Source: Vandiemenella viatica | Taxonomy: Eukaryota > Arthropoda > Insecta > Orthoptera > Morabidae | Assembly (NCBI GenBank): GCA_031002005.1 | Contig: JARYHS010008074.1 | Location: 184,102,494 to 184,166,493, forward strand | Direction: 5' to 3' | Length of the DNA: 64,000 nt | Shown here: positions 33,039-46,324 of the stretch, one piece after another | Numbering within the stretch: position 1 is the first letter of the stretch | How the letters are laid out: the number at the start of each line of letters is the position of its first letter | The notes under the pieces: model-generated | Seen by the model: the letters and a program-made list of their open reading frames with translations, nothing else | What the model was told of the DNA's origin: nothing | Database searches by the model: none | Program-made: the position numbers and the translations under genes

Positions 33039-33884
33039 TTGGAATGTCTGAGGATGCCTTGTAAATCATCTGTTAGTTAAAATGTACTTGCTACTTTTCG
33101 ATCTGGTGTTTTAAGTAAATAACATTCCATATATGTACTAGATTATACTAATCCAACGCACTTTTACATATAAATTCAATAAAAGCTTATGAAAGGATTT
33201 ATCTAAAATCGTTAAATACAACTTTAAAACTAAAACATGAGAAAGAACTGGGTATCAAGAAATTACATTAGAAGTGAATTATTGCCATTCAGATTTTAGA
33301 ACTGGAGAAACGTTAATATTAAGCATTGTATCAAATCATTAACTTGATTTTGTCAATTCTAACGAAAGTTGTCACTGTTTTTCATGCCTAATTATATATT
33401 AATTATTAATAAACTTTTGTGTAACTCTGATTCCAAATTGTGCTAATACGTTCAGAAAGAAATGAGTCGTAAATAGGCAGACACACAGAGAGCACACGAG
33501 AAAATCACCGGAAATAGTTTTTAAACCAATTCAGTAAAACGTATAGATAGATGAAAATGACAAAATTTTAATAACTTTATCTCTACTATCTTAAGCATCT
33601 CCTCGTACTACAGTACATGGGAGAGAAGACGCGCCATTGCCGGTTCCAAATCGTGACACTCCTTAATACGGTTTGTTCAACGAGAAATAACTTATGTCAC
33701 AGCTTTAACGAACTACTACTGAAAATTATCAGTTTTGACGTCTTGATCGCAGTTACCACTGAAGGAAATATCTAGTAGGGTGTATATTTTCGCGGATACG
33801 AGTTTGCGTCTGGTGTAGTGACACTAACTCGAGGTAATACACTTCAGACATATATGGGAGCTGCACCGCAGCAAGGAGGAGAAA
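33039..33884. other. No feature recognised
   Basis: AT-rich DNA between a SINE and the start of LINE similarity. Confidence 0.45.
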
Positions 33885-36236
33885 GTGATCTTTAGGATGG
33901 CAGTCAATTATCGGCTACGTGATATACAGGTCGAGGCTACAGAGAAACTCAGTGATGATTTACTGCAAGACACAGGTAGCGCAGAAGACATGTGGCTTCT
34001 TGTGAAAGAAAAGCTTTTACAAACTGCTTTTAGTGCCTTTGGAACAAAAGATACGTCTCAGAATGACTGGTTTGCTGATTACGTCCATACATTGAGCACA
34101 AAAGAGCAGCTCATATAAAACTTATCAGTCCAAGTTGGCATAGAAAAACACTAAAGTAGACCTACAGAGTATTACTCGCCGTTGCGTGAACGAGTATTGG
34201 ACAAACCTCTGAAAATCCATACAGCAGTATTATGACATCGGGGACTACCGTGTCGTGTATCAAGGCATCAAGAGCACAGTCGGGCCCACAACAGGGAAAC
34301 GTGCTGCCCTAAAAGACTTGAATGGGGAACCTATTGTTGACAAGCAGAATCATTTGGAAAGATGGGCAGAACACTATACCAACCTTTACTCTGGGGCAGT
34401 CAGCATAAATCCCAAAGTACTGGACATTTTACTTACTTATCCCATAGCATTAGAACTTGATGATTTACCTTCACAGGACTAACTTCATTTGTCACTGAAG
34501 AGACTCAAGCTGGGAAAAAGTACAGGTCGTGACAACCGACCGGCCGAAATATTAAACTTGAATGTGTCTCTCCTGTCATATGCGAACTCCTAAAGTATTG
34601 CTAGCATGAGAGTACAATACCGCAGGACACGCTAGATGCAAATATATTTACCCTACATAAGGGCAAAGGTGATAGAGGCTATTGCAAGCAAAGTACAGGT
34701 CGTGACAACCGACCGGCCGAAATAATTAAACTTGAATGTGTCTCTCCTGTCATATGCGAACTCCTAAAGTATTGCTAGCATGAGAGTACAATACCGCAGG
34801 ACACGCTAGATGCAAATATATTTACCCTACATAAGGGCAAAGGTGATAGAGGCTATTGCAAGCAAAGCTATCGCTCGAGTGGTCTTGTCAAGACTGGAAA
34901 CTCTCGCCTCACGTGTCTACCCCGAATCCCAGTGCGGATTTCGTGCCTGCCGTTCTGCGAGTGATATGATCTTTACCGTCCGTTAACTTCAAGAAAAATG
35001 CAGTGAACATCGTGTGCCTTTATACATGGCTTTTGTCGATATAAATAAAGCCATTGTTACTGTCAGCCGTACCGGCCTTTACGACATCCTGCATATATAT
35101 GCTGCCCACCTATGCTGCTGTCTTTAATGAAGGCCTTTAACGACAACATGCAGGGCTCTGTGATATTTGAGGGTGAAGCTTCTGCATTCTTCCGGGTAAA
35201 CCTCGGTGTACGACAGGGTGGTGTCCTAGCGCCCACACTCTTTGGGATTTTCTTCTCTGCTGTGTCTTTTGTACCTATTAAAAATTGTGATGTTGGAGTA
35301 GACCTGCAAACGAGGAGTGACGGTAGACTATTTAATATGTGTCTTTTGAGGTCTACAAAGAAGCGTATTGACCTAATTGTACTTGTAATTTTCTACGCTT
35401 ACGATGTATCTTTTGTCGCTAATGCGGAAGAAGAGCTTCAGGAAGTGCTCACCAGATAAGGTCATGCGTGTCATCTGTTCTCGATGCCAAGGAGACGGTT
35501 GTCATGGCTCAGGGTACAGACCGTTTCCCAAATAAACCGCTTCAATTGGTAGAACACTTAAGCTATCTCGGTTCAATCACTACAAACCAGTCCAATCAGA
35601 AGAAGATTGACGCATGAATCGGCAGAGCCGCGACGACCTTTGGAAAGCTGTCCTCACGTGTCTGCAGAAACTCCACCAAAATTCTTGTATACCAGACGCC
35701 TCCTAAGCATCCTATTGTACGCATCGGAGACATTGACAACTTACTACTGGCAAGAGAGACAGCTGAACGCTTTCCATATGTGCGGCCTGCGGGCAATACT
35801 GGGAGTCACGTGGCATGACACACTGAGCAACGAGATTGTTCTATTACAAAGTGCCACAGTATTACTGCCATCCTGAAACAAAGACGACTCCGCTGGCTTG
35901 GCCACGTTCATAGAATGGACTCTGAAAGACTACCACGCAAAGGCATGCTCAGTCAGATTGCTCATATTAAGAGAGCTGTAGAGCGCGCAATGCTAAGGAT
36001 AAAGGACTACTGCAAAAATGACTTGGAGAGCTTCGGCATGCGCACTGCCGACTGGAAGGCTTCCGCCAGCACATATCGCCTCCGGCATGTCCAAACATGA
36101 CAGAGCATGATTGGATTGGTTTTTAAAGCAGAAAAAGCTTGGAAACAGGGAAGAATGTCCACTGGACCTTATTTCGCCTGCGACAGATGTGTCAAGATTT
36201 GTAGCACCGCCATCGGACTATTCAGCCACAAAAAAA
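33885..36236 (+). pseudogene. LINE ORF2, degraded, with C-terminal zinc finger
   Basis: Frames on the plus strand, in order, carry a pre-RT region (34255-34482, GKRAALKDLNGEPIVDKQNH), ESQCGFRACRSASDMIFTVR near 34930, FRVNLGVRQGGVLAPTLFGI near 35190, and a catalytic box altered to YAYDVSFVA (35398) in which the first aspartate is tyrosine. These are followed by QRRLRWLGHVHRMDSERLPR (35880-35935) and a terminal C2H2-like CDRCVKICSTAIGLFSHKK (about 36180-36235). This order is known from endonuclease/RT LINEs that end in a zinc finger; the clade is not resolved. Many stops and frameshifts, plus an internal duplication, make it inactive. The endonuclease is not recognisable, so the copy is probably 5'-truncated. 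Confidence 0.75.
34519..34867 (+). repeat. Tandem duplication inside the LINE, unit ~173 bp
   Basis: The unit starting near 34521 (TACAGGTCGTGACAACCGAC) recurs at 34694. The two copies differ by one A inserted in the second (AAATATT versus AAATAATT). The near-identity shows the duplication is much younger than the decay of the LINE around it. Confidence 0.9.
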
Positions 36237-36239
36237 AGA

Positions 36240-37584
36240 TGTGATGCACTTAACCCTGGTGATAACTGAGTTTCCTTACAGTTATTACAACTATTATCTG
36301 CGAAGATTTTGTGGCCAATATATGACATACAGGTCCAAAGCTTATAATTATATAAGCGAGTGTATGAAACGTAAATCCTGTCACTTTAGTAGCCTGCATA
36401 AAACTAGTATAATGGGGCTACCCCTCAAAATTTGATCATTACCAGTTCCACGATAGAGTAGACTGTCACAAGCTCGTTCATTTATCACAGTTACTTCCCA
36501 CAAAATTACAGTGAAAGTCTTAGACATCTCAGATTGCGACATCCGGTAGCGATTCCAAAACGTATGACAGAAAAAGTATATTTCTCGATAAGAAACATTT
36601 TGATATACCTCTTTTCCGAACTGTGAATAACTCCACGGACGAACGCGAAATTAACAGTTAAGCTTATGTAAAGATTATTTGGAACGATAGAATGGTTAAG
36701 ATCTCGCTTCCTAAACCTGACCGTTTTGGTTTAATGGCATTTCGCTATCGCCGATTAAGCAAGAGACAATACGGCCACATTGCTTCGAAAAGACAAGCTT
36801 CGATCGCATAAAATATTAAATTTTTAATAATTTTTTGATCTTTTAATGATCGATTGTTTTCTCTTTAGCTCTCGCAAAGCTATGAACGTTATTTTACTAG
36901 GAGAGAAGAAAACGTTCTTTATATTTTTGATCACTTGTGAATTAATTCCCTGTTCTCAATTTACGTTTAGTTGCGAGTGTAAAATGAATTTAAAGGGAAC
37001 GAGAGAACTTCTGTACTGCTTGTGTCATGTATAGGATATATTCAAAATATCAATGTTATTATACAATGTACTAAATCGTCGATTTTCGCCACTGAGTCTG
37101 ATGGTGTTATCTCCCAACTAAATTACTGCTAAATATTGGTATTAGGGAAGCAGTTTCACAGTAAAATAATACATTTAAAGGCTTAATATCGTTGCCACAA
37201 GGGAAGCCAACGTCCTTTCGAGGCAGAATGCGATTTTCTATCACGGATAGCAGGCGTCTTCAAATGGGAACGCAGGTGTCTCCGGTATTGGTGACCCGGT
37301 AAATTCAAGTAAATCTAGCACTCACCTCTAACTAGCATCACAAAACTAGGTTTAATGTTGCGTGAATAAGGAACTTCATATTGAACATGATGATACCATT
37401 TGCCGAATTTGATAAAGTATATTAGGAAATGACGTGAAAAATTAATTATCGTCCACAATTCCTAAAAATAAACAGGCACTTGAGGTGACTCTCTTCCACA
37501 TTCAAAATTCTAATCAAATAAATATTAAAATTAATGCGCTTATGGCGAAAATTTGTTTTTGGATTGAATAATGTTAATTTTGTT
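36240..37584. other. No gene recognised
   Basis: AT-rich sequence; short frames only, none recognisable. Confidence 0.45.
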
Positions 37585-38330
37585 TTTGTTGTCATCAGTC
37601 GCTCGGCTGGTTTGATGCAGACTTCCATCTGAAGGCTAACGACTTTGTCACAGAATCCTCTTTGCAACTTGTTTCCTCAATTATCTGAGCCTTATATTCT
37701 GATCTTTATCTTCCTCTACAGTTTTTACTTTAACTGTTACGGTCAATAACAAATTAAACATCTCGAATGTCTTTTCTTTGTGTGAGACTTTTCCACAAAC
37801 TTCTTTCCTCGCCCATTACTTCCAAAACATATTTATTTCGTAATTGATCTGCCTATGTAATTTTCAGCATCCTTATATAGCACCAAATTTCAAATGCTTC
37901 AATTTTCTATTATTCCTAATGTCAATGCTTTATTACTATAAAATTTTGTGCTCCATACATTCTTAAAAAGTTTTTTCAGATTCCTTTACTGAAACTAAAC
38001 GATTTATCTTTTTCAGTAAGGCTCCTTTAACTTATGCTATTCTGGTTTTTTCTATTAATCCTAATGTCAAAATTTTGTGCTCCATACATTCTTAAAAAGT
38101 TTTTTCAGATTCCTTTATTGAAACTAAACGATTTATCTTTTTCAGTAAGGCTCCTTTAACTTATGCTATTCTGGTTTTAACATAATTCCTGCTTCGGAAC
38201 CATCAAGTTGTAATTTTACTGCCTATGTAACAGATCTCACTTCTCACATTACAGCTGATCCTATTTTTATATTTAATCTACTATTTTTGCTATTATTCTC
38301 GCTATGGTTTCTGCTAAATTACACCTCATT
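37585..38330 (-). pseudogene. LINE ORF2 C-terminal fragment
   Basis: The minus strand reads IEAFEIWCYIRMLKIT near 37900-37850, a classic C-terminal LINE phrase. The plus strand contains CGGCTGGTTTGATGCAG near 37606, marking the element's 3' region. Stops and a 129-bp duplication are present. It is related to the fragment at 1200-1790. Confidence 0.65.
37908..38185. repeat. Tandem duplication, unit ~129 bp
   Basis: TCTTAAAAAGTTTTTTCAG starts at 37961 and again at 38090, with matching flanks through CTTATGCTATTCTGGTTTT. One base differs in the core (TTTACTG versus TTTATTG), and a small deletion lies at the left edge of the second copy. Confidence 0.85.
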
Positions 38331-40484
38331 TATACTGCTTTCGTTTATAATTACGCTGAGCATAAAAATTTATCGAAAGCTCTAAATAATAAAACATTAT
38401 GATGAACAATAACTTCAATCGGGTTAATTCTAATTTAATTTCGTCGATACCTGTGTTTCAGATATTTATTTCATTTAACAGAACGTATTTTCTGTTCTCA
38501 ATTCACTGATGGAAAACATTATCTAGCTATCGAGGAAGTAAAAGAAAATGAACAATGAAAATTCTCAGTTACATCAACATATATGTGCAATAGTTACAAA
38601 AAAAAAAAAAAAATGTAGAAACTGATGTCTATTTTAAGTAATAGTTAGAGAACAATTTAAAAAGAAATCAGCGTGTTCAATCACTCGATGTTTCTAAGGA
38701 ATCGTTCGAAAATTCCATGTAACGCTGCCGAATGAAGATGCTGGACGTAGGATCCGAAATTATACCACAGTGAGCTGCTCTGCGCAACTAATAAACAACT
38801 CGTGTATGCAGAGAGAGCGTGTTCCATTACAGACACGAAACCAGCAGATCGATGCAATCACCTACACAAATGGAGCTTCCGAAAGTGAAAGCTGTAATGG
38901 ACTGCGGCCGCGATGACGCGAGGTAGTGGCAGTCAACACACGTTCTACAGCATGTGTGTCATTCATGCCGAATGCACACCAGGCTTGTAGCGCGAGAGAT
39001 CTTACAGCTACTTTAGTACAAAGCACTCATCCACAACTTATGTTAACTGGCCTATTCGAATAAACAAGTTTTTTTCATGAAAATCTGAGTGAATACAATA
39101 AAACTATGCACAGCAACATTATTGTTGATATAGAAATTCTCATCCTCCATCGTAGTCCAACAGCGTCAAATTATTAAGATGATTATTAAATTCTTCGCAT
39201 TCACATGACCGGAACATAATATCATCGAGTTTCGTTTATTTTTTGACATTATAAGATAGTGACACTAATAATGTAACAATACAAACAAACTAAACGCAGA
39301 TTTAAATCAACGCTTTATGCCAAAATTTGGGAAAGTGTAAAGAGCTCTATTAGAACCGGCTCTTCTCTTTCCTTGTTTATAAATATGGAGCGATTATATC
39401 CTGTTTGTTGTGACATAACGCAAAAACTACCGAGCAGATTTTGATGGAATATTCAGAGTTTAAAAGATTAGGATTTGACTTAAAATCTGCGGCATGTCTT
39501 TCGACGACACTACGTGACCTGTTGCCGAAGCAGGAAATGTAAATCTAATCTTGCCTAAAAAAAATGTAGGGCTTTATTTCGTTTGATTTCAGTAACCTCG
39601 TCAGAAGAACTTCAGGTATCTCATACTAATTACCACTGTCTTGGCGAGTCTTCGTTTAGAATAAATTGAATCTTAAAAATTTGCTGAATTTATACCGGCA
39701 GAAAAGATGATAAATGATGTCAACTGAATGTCTATGTGCGTTAAGGGATCCCGTAGTAAGTAGCGCCGTTTCGATACACAACCGCTAGTAAAAAACATAA
39801 AAAAAATAAAAAATAATTTTCTTGCATTATTTTTGCTACCATTCGAAGTTTGCGTACTTACAAGTTTATTTTTACAAAAAACAATAAATTAAGCATAGTT
39901 TATTTTGTGATAATTGACTTGCGGTGTTACTTTTGTATTCTGTTAGTTTTTTTTAATTTTAGGTATTCGTATTGGTTTGACTAATTGATACTTACCTTTA
40001 CGGAAATTTGATCATTTCTTTCTTCCCTTTTCTGAACAAATTGAAAGGACGCGATTTAAAGGCATTTGCGCTGTAATGAGGTACAAAATCAGCTGATGAG
40101 TTAAGAGAAAAAACTGTGTCAGCATTGTACATCCAAATAATACTGTCAAACTTAAACATCTTACTGTTATTCTGGCTGTGGTGTCGAAAATTTTCTCTTC
40201 CAAATCAAACATTTTATGAAGAGAACACTACAAAACATGTAAACCAATGTACATACAATATATATACGTACAGATGGTGGGCACCACGTAAAAAAAAATA
40301 TTTTTAGTGTTTGCTGTTTTGTTTTTGTTTTTTTTGTTTACGTATGCGAAATGTAGACCGGAACGAATACATAACAAAGAACCAGCTGTAGTAAGTCGCA
40401 ACAACCAATGGGCCATGAGCATTTGATCTCAGTAGAGAAAACATTGGCAAGAGTTTCCTGTAAAAGGGAGTGGAATACATGGTA
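38331..40484. other. No gene; scattered repeat phrases
   Basis: A-runs near 38598 and 39790-39825. The stretch 39365-39560 (CTACCGAGCAGATTTTGATG) resembles a dispersed, possibly Helitron-type repeat. No coding frame was recognised. Confidence 0.35.
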
Positions 40485-40485
40485 T

Positions 40486-41395
40486 ATACCAAAAGTAGTA
40501 GGACTGATTTTTTTTAAAAAAAGTTATCGAAGATATCTTTACAATTCCTTAATCCTCTTCGAAATAGCACCCTTAGGCAGCTACACACCAAAAATTACGC
40601 TGCTGCCATTGGCCGTACCCCTTCTGGAAGTCGGTTTCGGGGACGCTGTTGAGAGCCCTCGTCGATGCTGCTTGAACGTCCTGGATTGAGTCAAACCGCT
40701 GTCCCTTCAGCTGCTTTTTCGTCCGTGTGAGGAAGAAAAGTCAGATGGAGCCAAATCAGGACTGTAGGCGGGGTGCAGCAACGCGGCAATGTCGAATCGG
40801 GCCAACAATTGCCTCATGACGGCGCGCCTAGGCACGGCGCATTGTCGTGATGCAGAGTCCAGTTGGCGGAGATGACTGGTCGGACGCGATTCACTCGGTC
40901 TCGCAGGCGTGCTGGCACTTGCAGGTAAAAGTTCGAATTGTCAGTTTCCACAGAGGAAACGAACTCCTTATGAATCACCCCACGATGGTCAGAAAACACG
41001 ATCAGCATTGTCTTGATCTTTGATTTGCTCATGTGAGCCTTCGTTGGACGGGAGGACGTGGAAGGAAACTGTTGGCCCGATTTGGCGTTGTAACGTTGCT
41101 GCACCCCGCCTACAGTCCCAATCTGGCTCCAACTGAGTTTTTTTTTATATTCCCACGGATGAAAAGGCAGCTGAAGGCACAGCGGTTTGACTCGATTCAG
41201 GACGTTCAAGCAGCATCGACGAGGGTTCTCAACAGTGTCCCCGAATCTGACTTCCAGAAGGCGTACGGCCAATGGCAGCAGCGTAATTTTTGTTGTGTAG
41301 CTGCCTAAGGGTGCTATTTCGAAGAGGATTAAGGAATTGTAAATATATCTTCAATAATTTTTTTTTTTAAATCAGTCCTACTATTTTTGGTATAG
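40486..41395. mobile_element. Two mariner ends joined head to head (long inverted repeat)
   Basis: Arms of about 325 bp (40486-40812 and 41068-41395) are inverted copies of each other. Each ends at TTTTGGTATA-type sequence outside and runs inward through the 3' part of a mariner transposase. The spacer and left arm read on the minus strand as one mariner segment, with MSKSKIKTMLIVFSDHRGVI and SANWTLHHDNAP (the second catalytic aspartate), then HPAYSPDLAP. The right arm repeats the last part on the plus strand as LLHPAYSPNLAPTEFFF, where the catalytic aspartate has become glutamate, continuing KRQLKAQRFDSIQDVQAA. Both lack the transposase N-terminus. The rearrangement could have arisen by insertion of one copy in another or by aberrant transposition. 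Confidence 0.8.
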
Positions 41396-42169
41396 ACCTG
41401 TAAGTATGTTATAGAAGGAGGTGCCACCAACAACTTTATACTTAAAACGTAAATCAAAAAATTCGAAGAGTTGGTGGAACTTCTTACGAGACAATAAAGC
41501 TTTTCTGCTGCTCGAGCAAAAGCTTCTAGTAAACTAATAATCGTTGAATAAATTTAGCATATTAAACTTAAATGTTGTCGGCTCTCAACATATAAATGAC
41601 TCAAACATCATTTACAAAATATTTGCTCCAGAATGAATGGACACTATTTTCATTTCTACCTCCAAGCAAATGATACCACATGTAGAGACATCGTCGTGTT
41701 GGCAGAAAAAGAAACGAGAATTAACCCAAAATATATATATATATATAATAATATGTTTCCATTGTGTTAAAACATCTATACGGTATACAGTCTTTCGGTG
41801 TCAATGGATTTCTCCGTCAAATATTGGTCTTTAAATGTAAAGACACCTACTCGGCTAATAAGTAAATGAAATAGATTACATCTCACCACTGAGACAAACC
41901 TGATCAACAACAACATTCAGCAATTTTAATACAATGACCTGAAAAAACACTGCACTAAAAACGGACTGTACTGAAAATCCGAACCTAAGTGAAGCATGCG
42001 TCCTGTGAGATATGATACAATATGTATACACATGCTCAAGAGCCAAAAAATTTTAAGTAACTTAAGATATCTCATTTACAGTAAGTGAGTTGAGATACAC
42101 TCTAAAATTAACGAAGAATGTACATACATTCAGTCGTTCAGGACTTACGGATCGTCGACGATACAGTCA
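41396..42169. other. No gene recognised
   Basis: AT-rich; a short (TA)n run near 41731-41748. Confidence 0.45.
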
Positions 42170-42335
42170 TCAGATTTTTATTCAACAAACGTGGGAAAAA
42201 TTGGCCAAATCGTTAGTGAAGGAATCACCTAGAATAATTTCAGACTCCATGTAAAACCTAAATCTGGATGTTAAGAGCGGGGATTGAACCCGCTTTCTCC
42301 GGGATACCTAGCGCTCACCCATCAGGCTCGGTCTG
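42170..42335 (-). repeat. SINE family A, partial diverged copy
   Basis: The minus-strand head with B box GGTTCAATCCC and end CCGAGCCTGATGGGTGAGCG is visible, along with the CAGATTTAGG body phrase. The tail is lost. Confidence 0.6.
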
Positions 42336-43237
42336 CAATACTGAAGGAACTCAAGATTGAACGCTACTTCTCAGGTGACGAACAAAGAGATGCACGACTA
42401 CAGTTGAAGATTTTGAAACCAGTGACAATATAACCCCCAAGAGACTCGTGTGTTTGAGGGAAAAGGGGAGCTAAGTAAATGGCTGGCAGAGGTGTATCAC
42501 CTGTTGAATGAGAAGGGAAGGCCACGTCCAACAGGCGATTCGGTGGCTTCAGAGATTAGCAGTGAAAAAACGTATCCGAGAAGTCTTGAAAAGTGGCGGA
42601 TATTCGTCGTCTACGACGTTACCATTGAGCAGATTTAAGAAAATATTTTCATTGTAACTGATACAAATTGGAAGTTTCTTGGCAAATGTTTTTACTATAT
42701 TAATACGCAACGAATGAATACCAAAACTTTAATTATGTGGAACTGCCTTGATTTATTTTTGGCAGTTTTTTGTAACGTTGCGGTTGTTACAATCACCTTA
42801 TAACGTATGAAAAATGCTTGTTTGGAGATGTTTTTAAACAAAATTATTTCACTGTTTTTAGTTTCAGTCTTAACTGTATCTTGAGTTGCTAGTAACTTGA
42901 CATATAAATACTACAAAAGAACTAGAAATTAAAACAACCATTATGGAAGTAGAATGTGCTCAATATTTCCGCATCAAAGAAGTAAGTTCCACAAACACAA
43001 GAGACAACACAAAGCGTGAAGTATTCTCAATAAGTCTTTGTCCCCCGACTCTTCTCGTCAGATGCAATCCATCTCTTACTACCTTTGCAGTATCTCTTAA
43101 CCTCATCATAGTCACTATAATCTCAATAAAAAAATATAACCCAATAGCTGTAATTTCCAAAAGAAACTGTGAAAGCAAACACCTGCACTTGGTACCAGTT
43201 GAGCACGCATTTTAATGCGATGATAACACTCCATTTA

Positions 43238-43277
<40 letters not shown>

Positions 43278-45218
43278 TCACTTATACTATGCTTTTAATT
43301 TTTTAGAAGTGGTCAAGGTTAACTGTATAAGTGAGGCTAGTAAAGACATCAAAATACGTCAACCCGGCGCAGAACATCCCCCAATGTCGCAACATAACGA
43401 CCAGGCTGGTTACGCCGACCTCTCCCGTTCTACTCGCCTTCTCTAATAGCTATCTAACAACTTACACCTGGGAGCAAAAAAGGTTCACAAAAAGACGTCA
43501 GACAACGATATATACTAACATAGCTAATGACTCGAGAAGAACTGCTACACCACTGTCGCCACAGAAGGGATTAACAGTCTCATAAAATCCAACGAAAAGA
43601 CGCAAACCAAGCTCTTGTCAAATTAATATTTTGTAACTGAAGTTAAATAAAATCACTCAGCTGATTTAATATCCCTTAAAATTTTGATCAAAATGTTAAG
43701 AATCTAGGACTCAAAATTTTTATGGTTATAAAATAAATTTGTTCATTTGTTACTCAATTAGAAATAGCCAGATACAAAAAAAAGTTAGGTCGTAGGCGTT
43801 AGAGATTTCAAGAGACAGAAACTCGTAAATTATTTAAAAGATTTTACTGAATAAATACGTTACAATTTTAAAAGCATTCACATTTATTAAATGGTTTACA
43901 ATCTAGAGGGTAATACATTTCTTGCAGTTAGCACGTCGTTTACCGTTAGTCACTCTTTCGCCGAACCATCAATTCTGTCAATTTTTTTCTTTTTAAACTT
44001 TTTCGCATCTTTTTATTTTAAATCCATGGGAACTACAACGCTCTGCTTTTGACATAGATTTTGTTTCATTTGCCGAGTTGAACACGGTGTAGAAGGTTGG
44101 TCAGTAGCAGCGGCGACTGAATTTTGTTCAATTTCTTTGGATTATTATTAATTTTTTTCAGTCAAATTTTCTCAGTCCGTAAAACAAATTAGGTTGTAGA
44201 ACACTTGTGCACGTCGTCCTCGGCGGAGCTACGTGACAGTGGTGTGTGGGGACAGGCGCCGAGACGGAGTGTCGCCCAAGTAGGCCACGGGGAAAGTTGC
44301 AGTGTAGTTGGTTGCTGACCTTTCCCGGCCGGCTGCTATTCGCGGTGCTTACTGGCCCTCGCAGCGAGGATAGCTCTTCGTGATCAATTCAGGACGTATT
44401 GCGCACATACTCCAAGACAAAGTAGAACAGAATTTCATGCATATCCGATGGTTACTATTGAACGAGTCACCGAGCTCAAACTATATTCTCGTTTCAACCG
44501 GGTATTTGTGTCTGATGATCGTTAAAAATGATTAACAGACATCAAAAACGTAATTGAAGTTGTATACAACAGACGTACCAGATCAGTTTGCAATAAATAT
44601 TTGACACTGATCAACAATTGGTTGGTTATCAGCTGAAGTTTGCCGCGTTTTTTCTAAACTTCACAAATTACACGACTAACTAATGTTGCATAGCTTGTGG
44701 ATAGTGAGATTAGATCAAAATAGACTGATAATTCCATACTTTCAAAAATCTACAGCTTTAACTGCTACCATCAGGGTGAAAGATTTCACTACACCGACTA
44801 TATCCAGTAAAAAGTTTCTTAAGAATAGAAGATTTGATAAGAGAAAAGTTTAAACGTATAATTCGAAACTGATGCATGAGACAAGAAATGTTTCTACTAT
44901 TGCCTTATTAGTGAAGCGAGCTGCAGTCTTCTTCACACGATAAGAAACCAGCGTACTGTTATTTGTTTCATACGTTTGAATCAAATTGAAATGTGTCCAA
45001 GCTTGGAGCAATGAAATATGAAATTTCTTACCAAATAAAATATTGAAACCATAAAATTTTTGCAACCAATATTTTTTTATCTATTTATGACTATACGCTT
45101 CGTCTACGTCGAGATTATTAAAAGAGGGTAAAGATTGGGGATAAGACTGAGTTATTGTTATTATAAGCAACTACTATAAGTAAATAAGATCGAAGTTTCT
45201 CTGGGCGTTGAGAATTGG
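42336..45218. other. No gene; 36-base poly(A) and a GC-rich patch
   Basis: A pure run of A at 43239-43274 may be the tail of an unrecognised retroposed sequence. A GC-rich patch lies at about 44200-44400. A 62-codon frame at 42450-42638 and a 90-codon frame at 42943-43215 are not recognisable and are probably chance. Confidence 0.4.
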
Positions 45219-45367
45219 TATAGTCTTCTCGGGTGACGACTAGCCGAGCGAGCATGATATTTTGGCGAACGGAGCTCTGTCGCCATCTTCTGGTGAAGGA
45301 GATGGCGACAGAGGTTCTGATCGCCGAAATATCATGCTCACTCGGCTAGTCACCCGAGAAGACTATA
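45219..45367. mobile_element. Fold-back MITE (near-perfect hairpin)
   Basis: The element is almost one palindrome. It starts TATAGTCTTCTCGGGTGAC and ends with the inverted form, with arms of about 70 bp meeting around TCTGGTGAAGG near 45291. A few mismatches occur. No coding capacity. Superfamily unknown; the flanking TATA could be part of a TA duplication. Confidence 0.8.
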
Positions 45368-46324
45368 TTAACAACAAGTTTTACAGTTTTTTATCTTCTA
45401 TTTAGTGCTTCATTCTTAGTTATACAATTCTTGTTTGGTAATGTAAAACATGTTTGATTTAATTGTTGCAGAACGGTAGTGATCTGTAGAATTCACTACT
45501 GAGGAATTTATACTTTTTTTTTTTTATAGATACCACAAATGAAGCAATAAGATGTAATCGTTTTATATTTGAATCAAAGAAAGAATGTACTATGTTGGAA
45601 ATAATTCCCCCACTGTTAAGAGTGGTTTATCTGCTTTCACCAATGAAACAGAAGATACCAAATGACGTAATTAAATCCACTGTGACAGACAGTATCTAAA
45701 TTTCGACCCTGCAGCATTAACTCCTGATTAATCTAAATTTAATACTTTAAGTTTTATATTCACAGTGCCTGAATATAAATCTGTATTAAGCGTGGCTAAA
45801 TTTATTACGCTAGAAGCAGGCAAACTGTCAGCTGTTCGACAGTCATATAATTTGTAAACATCATCTCTTGATTGAAAATTCAAGAGTATGATACGTAACT
45901 CATCGCAAGGTGCGTAACAAGCAAACCAAGAGCCAAAATTGTTAATAATGTCACTCAGAAGTGATGTAAAAATTCTTAAAAACTTTACATCTATCTTTGT
46001 GCATTTACAAAACCAAGTTCAATAACCAAATCGGCTTATAAAGTACTGTTACGTCGACAGTATTAGAAAATGAACTTAATCTAAAAATACGGGTTATAAT
46101 TTATAAATATTTCCTGAAACGCAAAATAATGTGGTACCAAAATAATAGCGACACATTTTTTTTCATAATGTAATGATTTCTAATCTGAATCTCTAGCCAG
46201 CATTTTTTTCTTTTTTAGTTTTGGCATATTCATAAGGCGGATTTGGATGAGGGAAAGTTAAACGGACTGCCGGAATATATTTGTTGTCTATAAACATCTA
46301 ATGCAGGACACAACAGAAAATTGC
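45368..46324. other. No feature recognised
   Basis: AT-rich sequence without recognisable genes. Confidence 0.45.
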
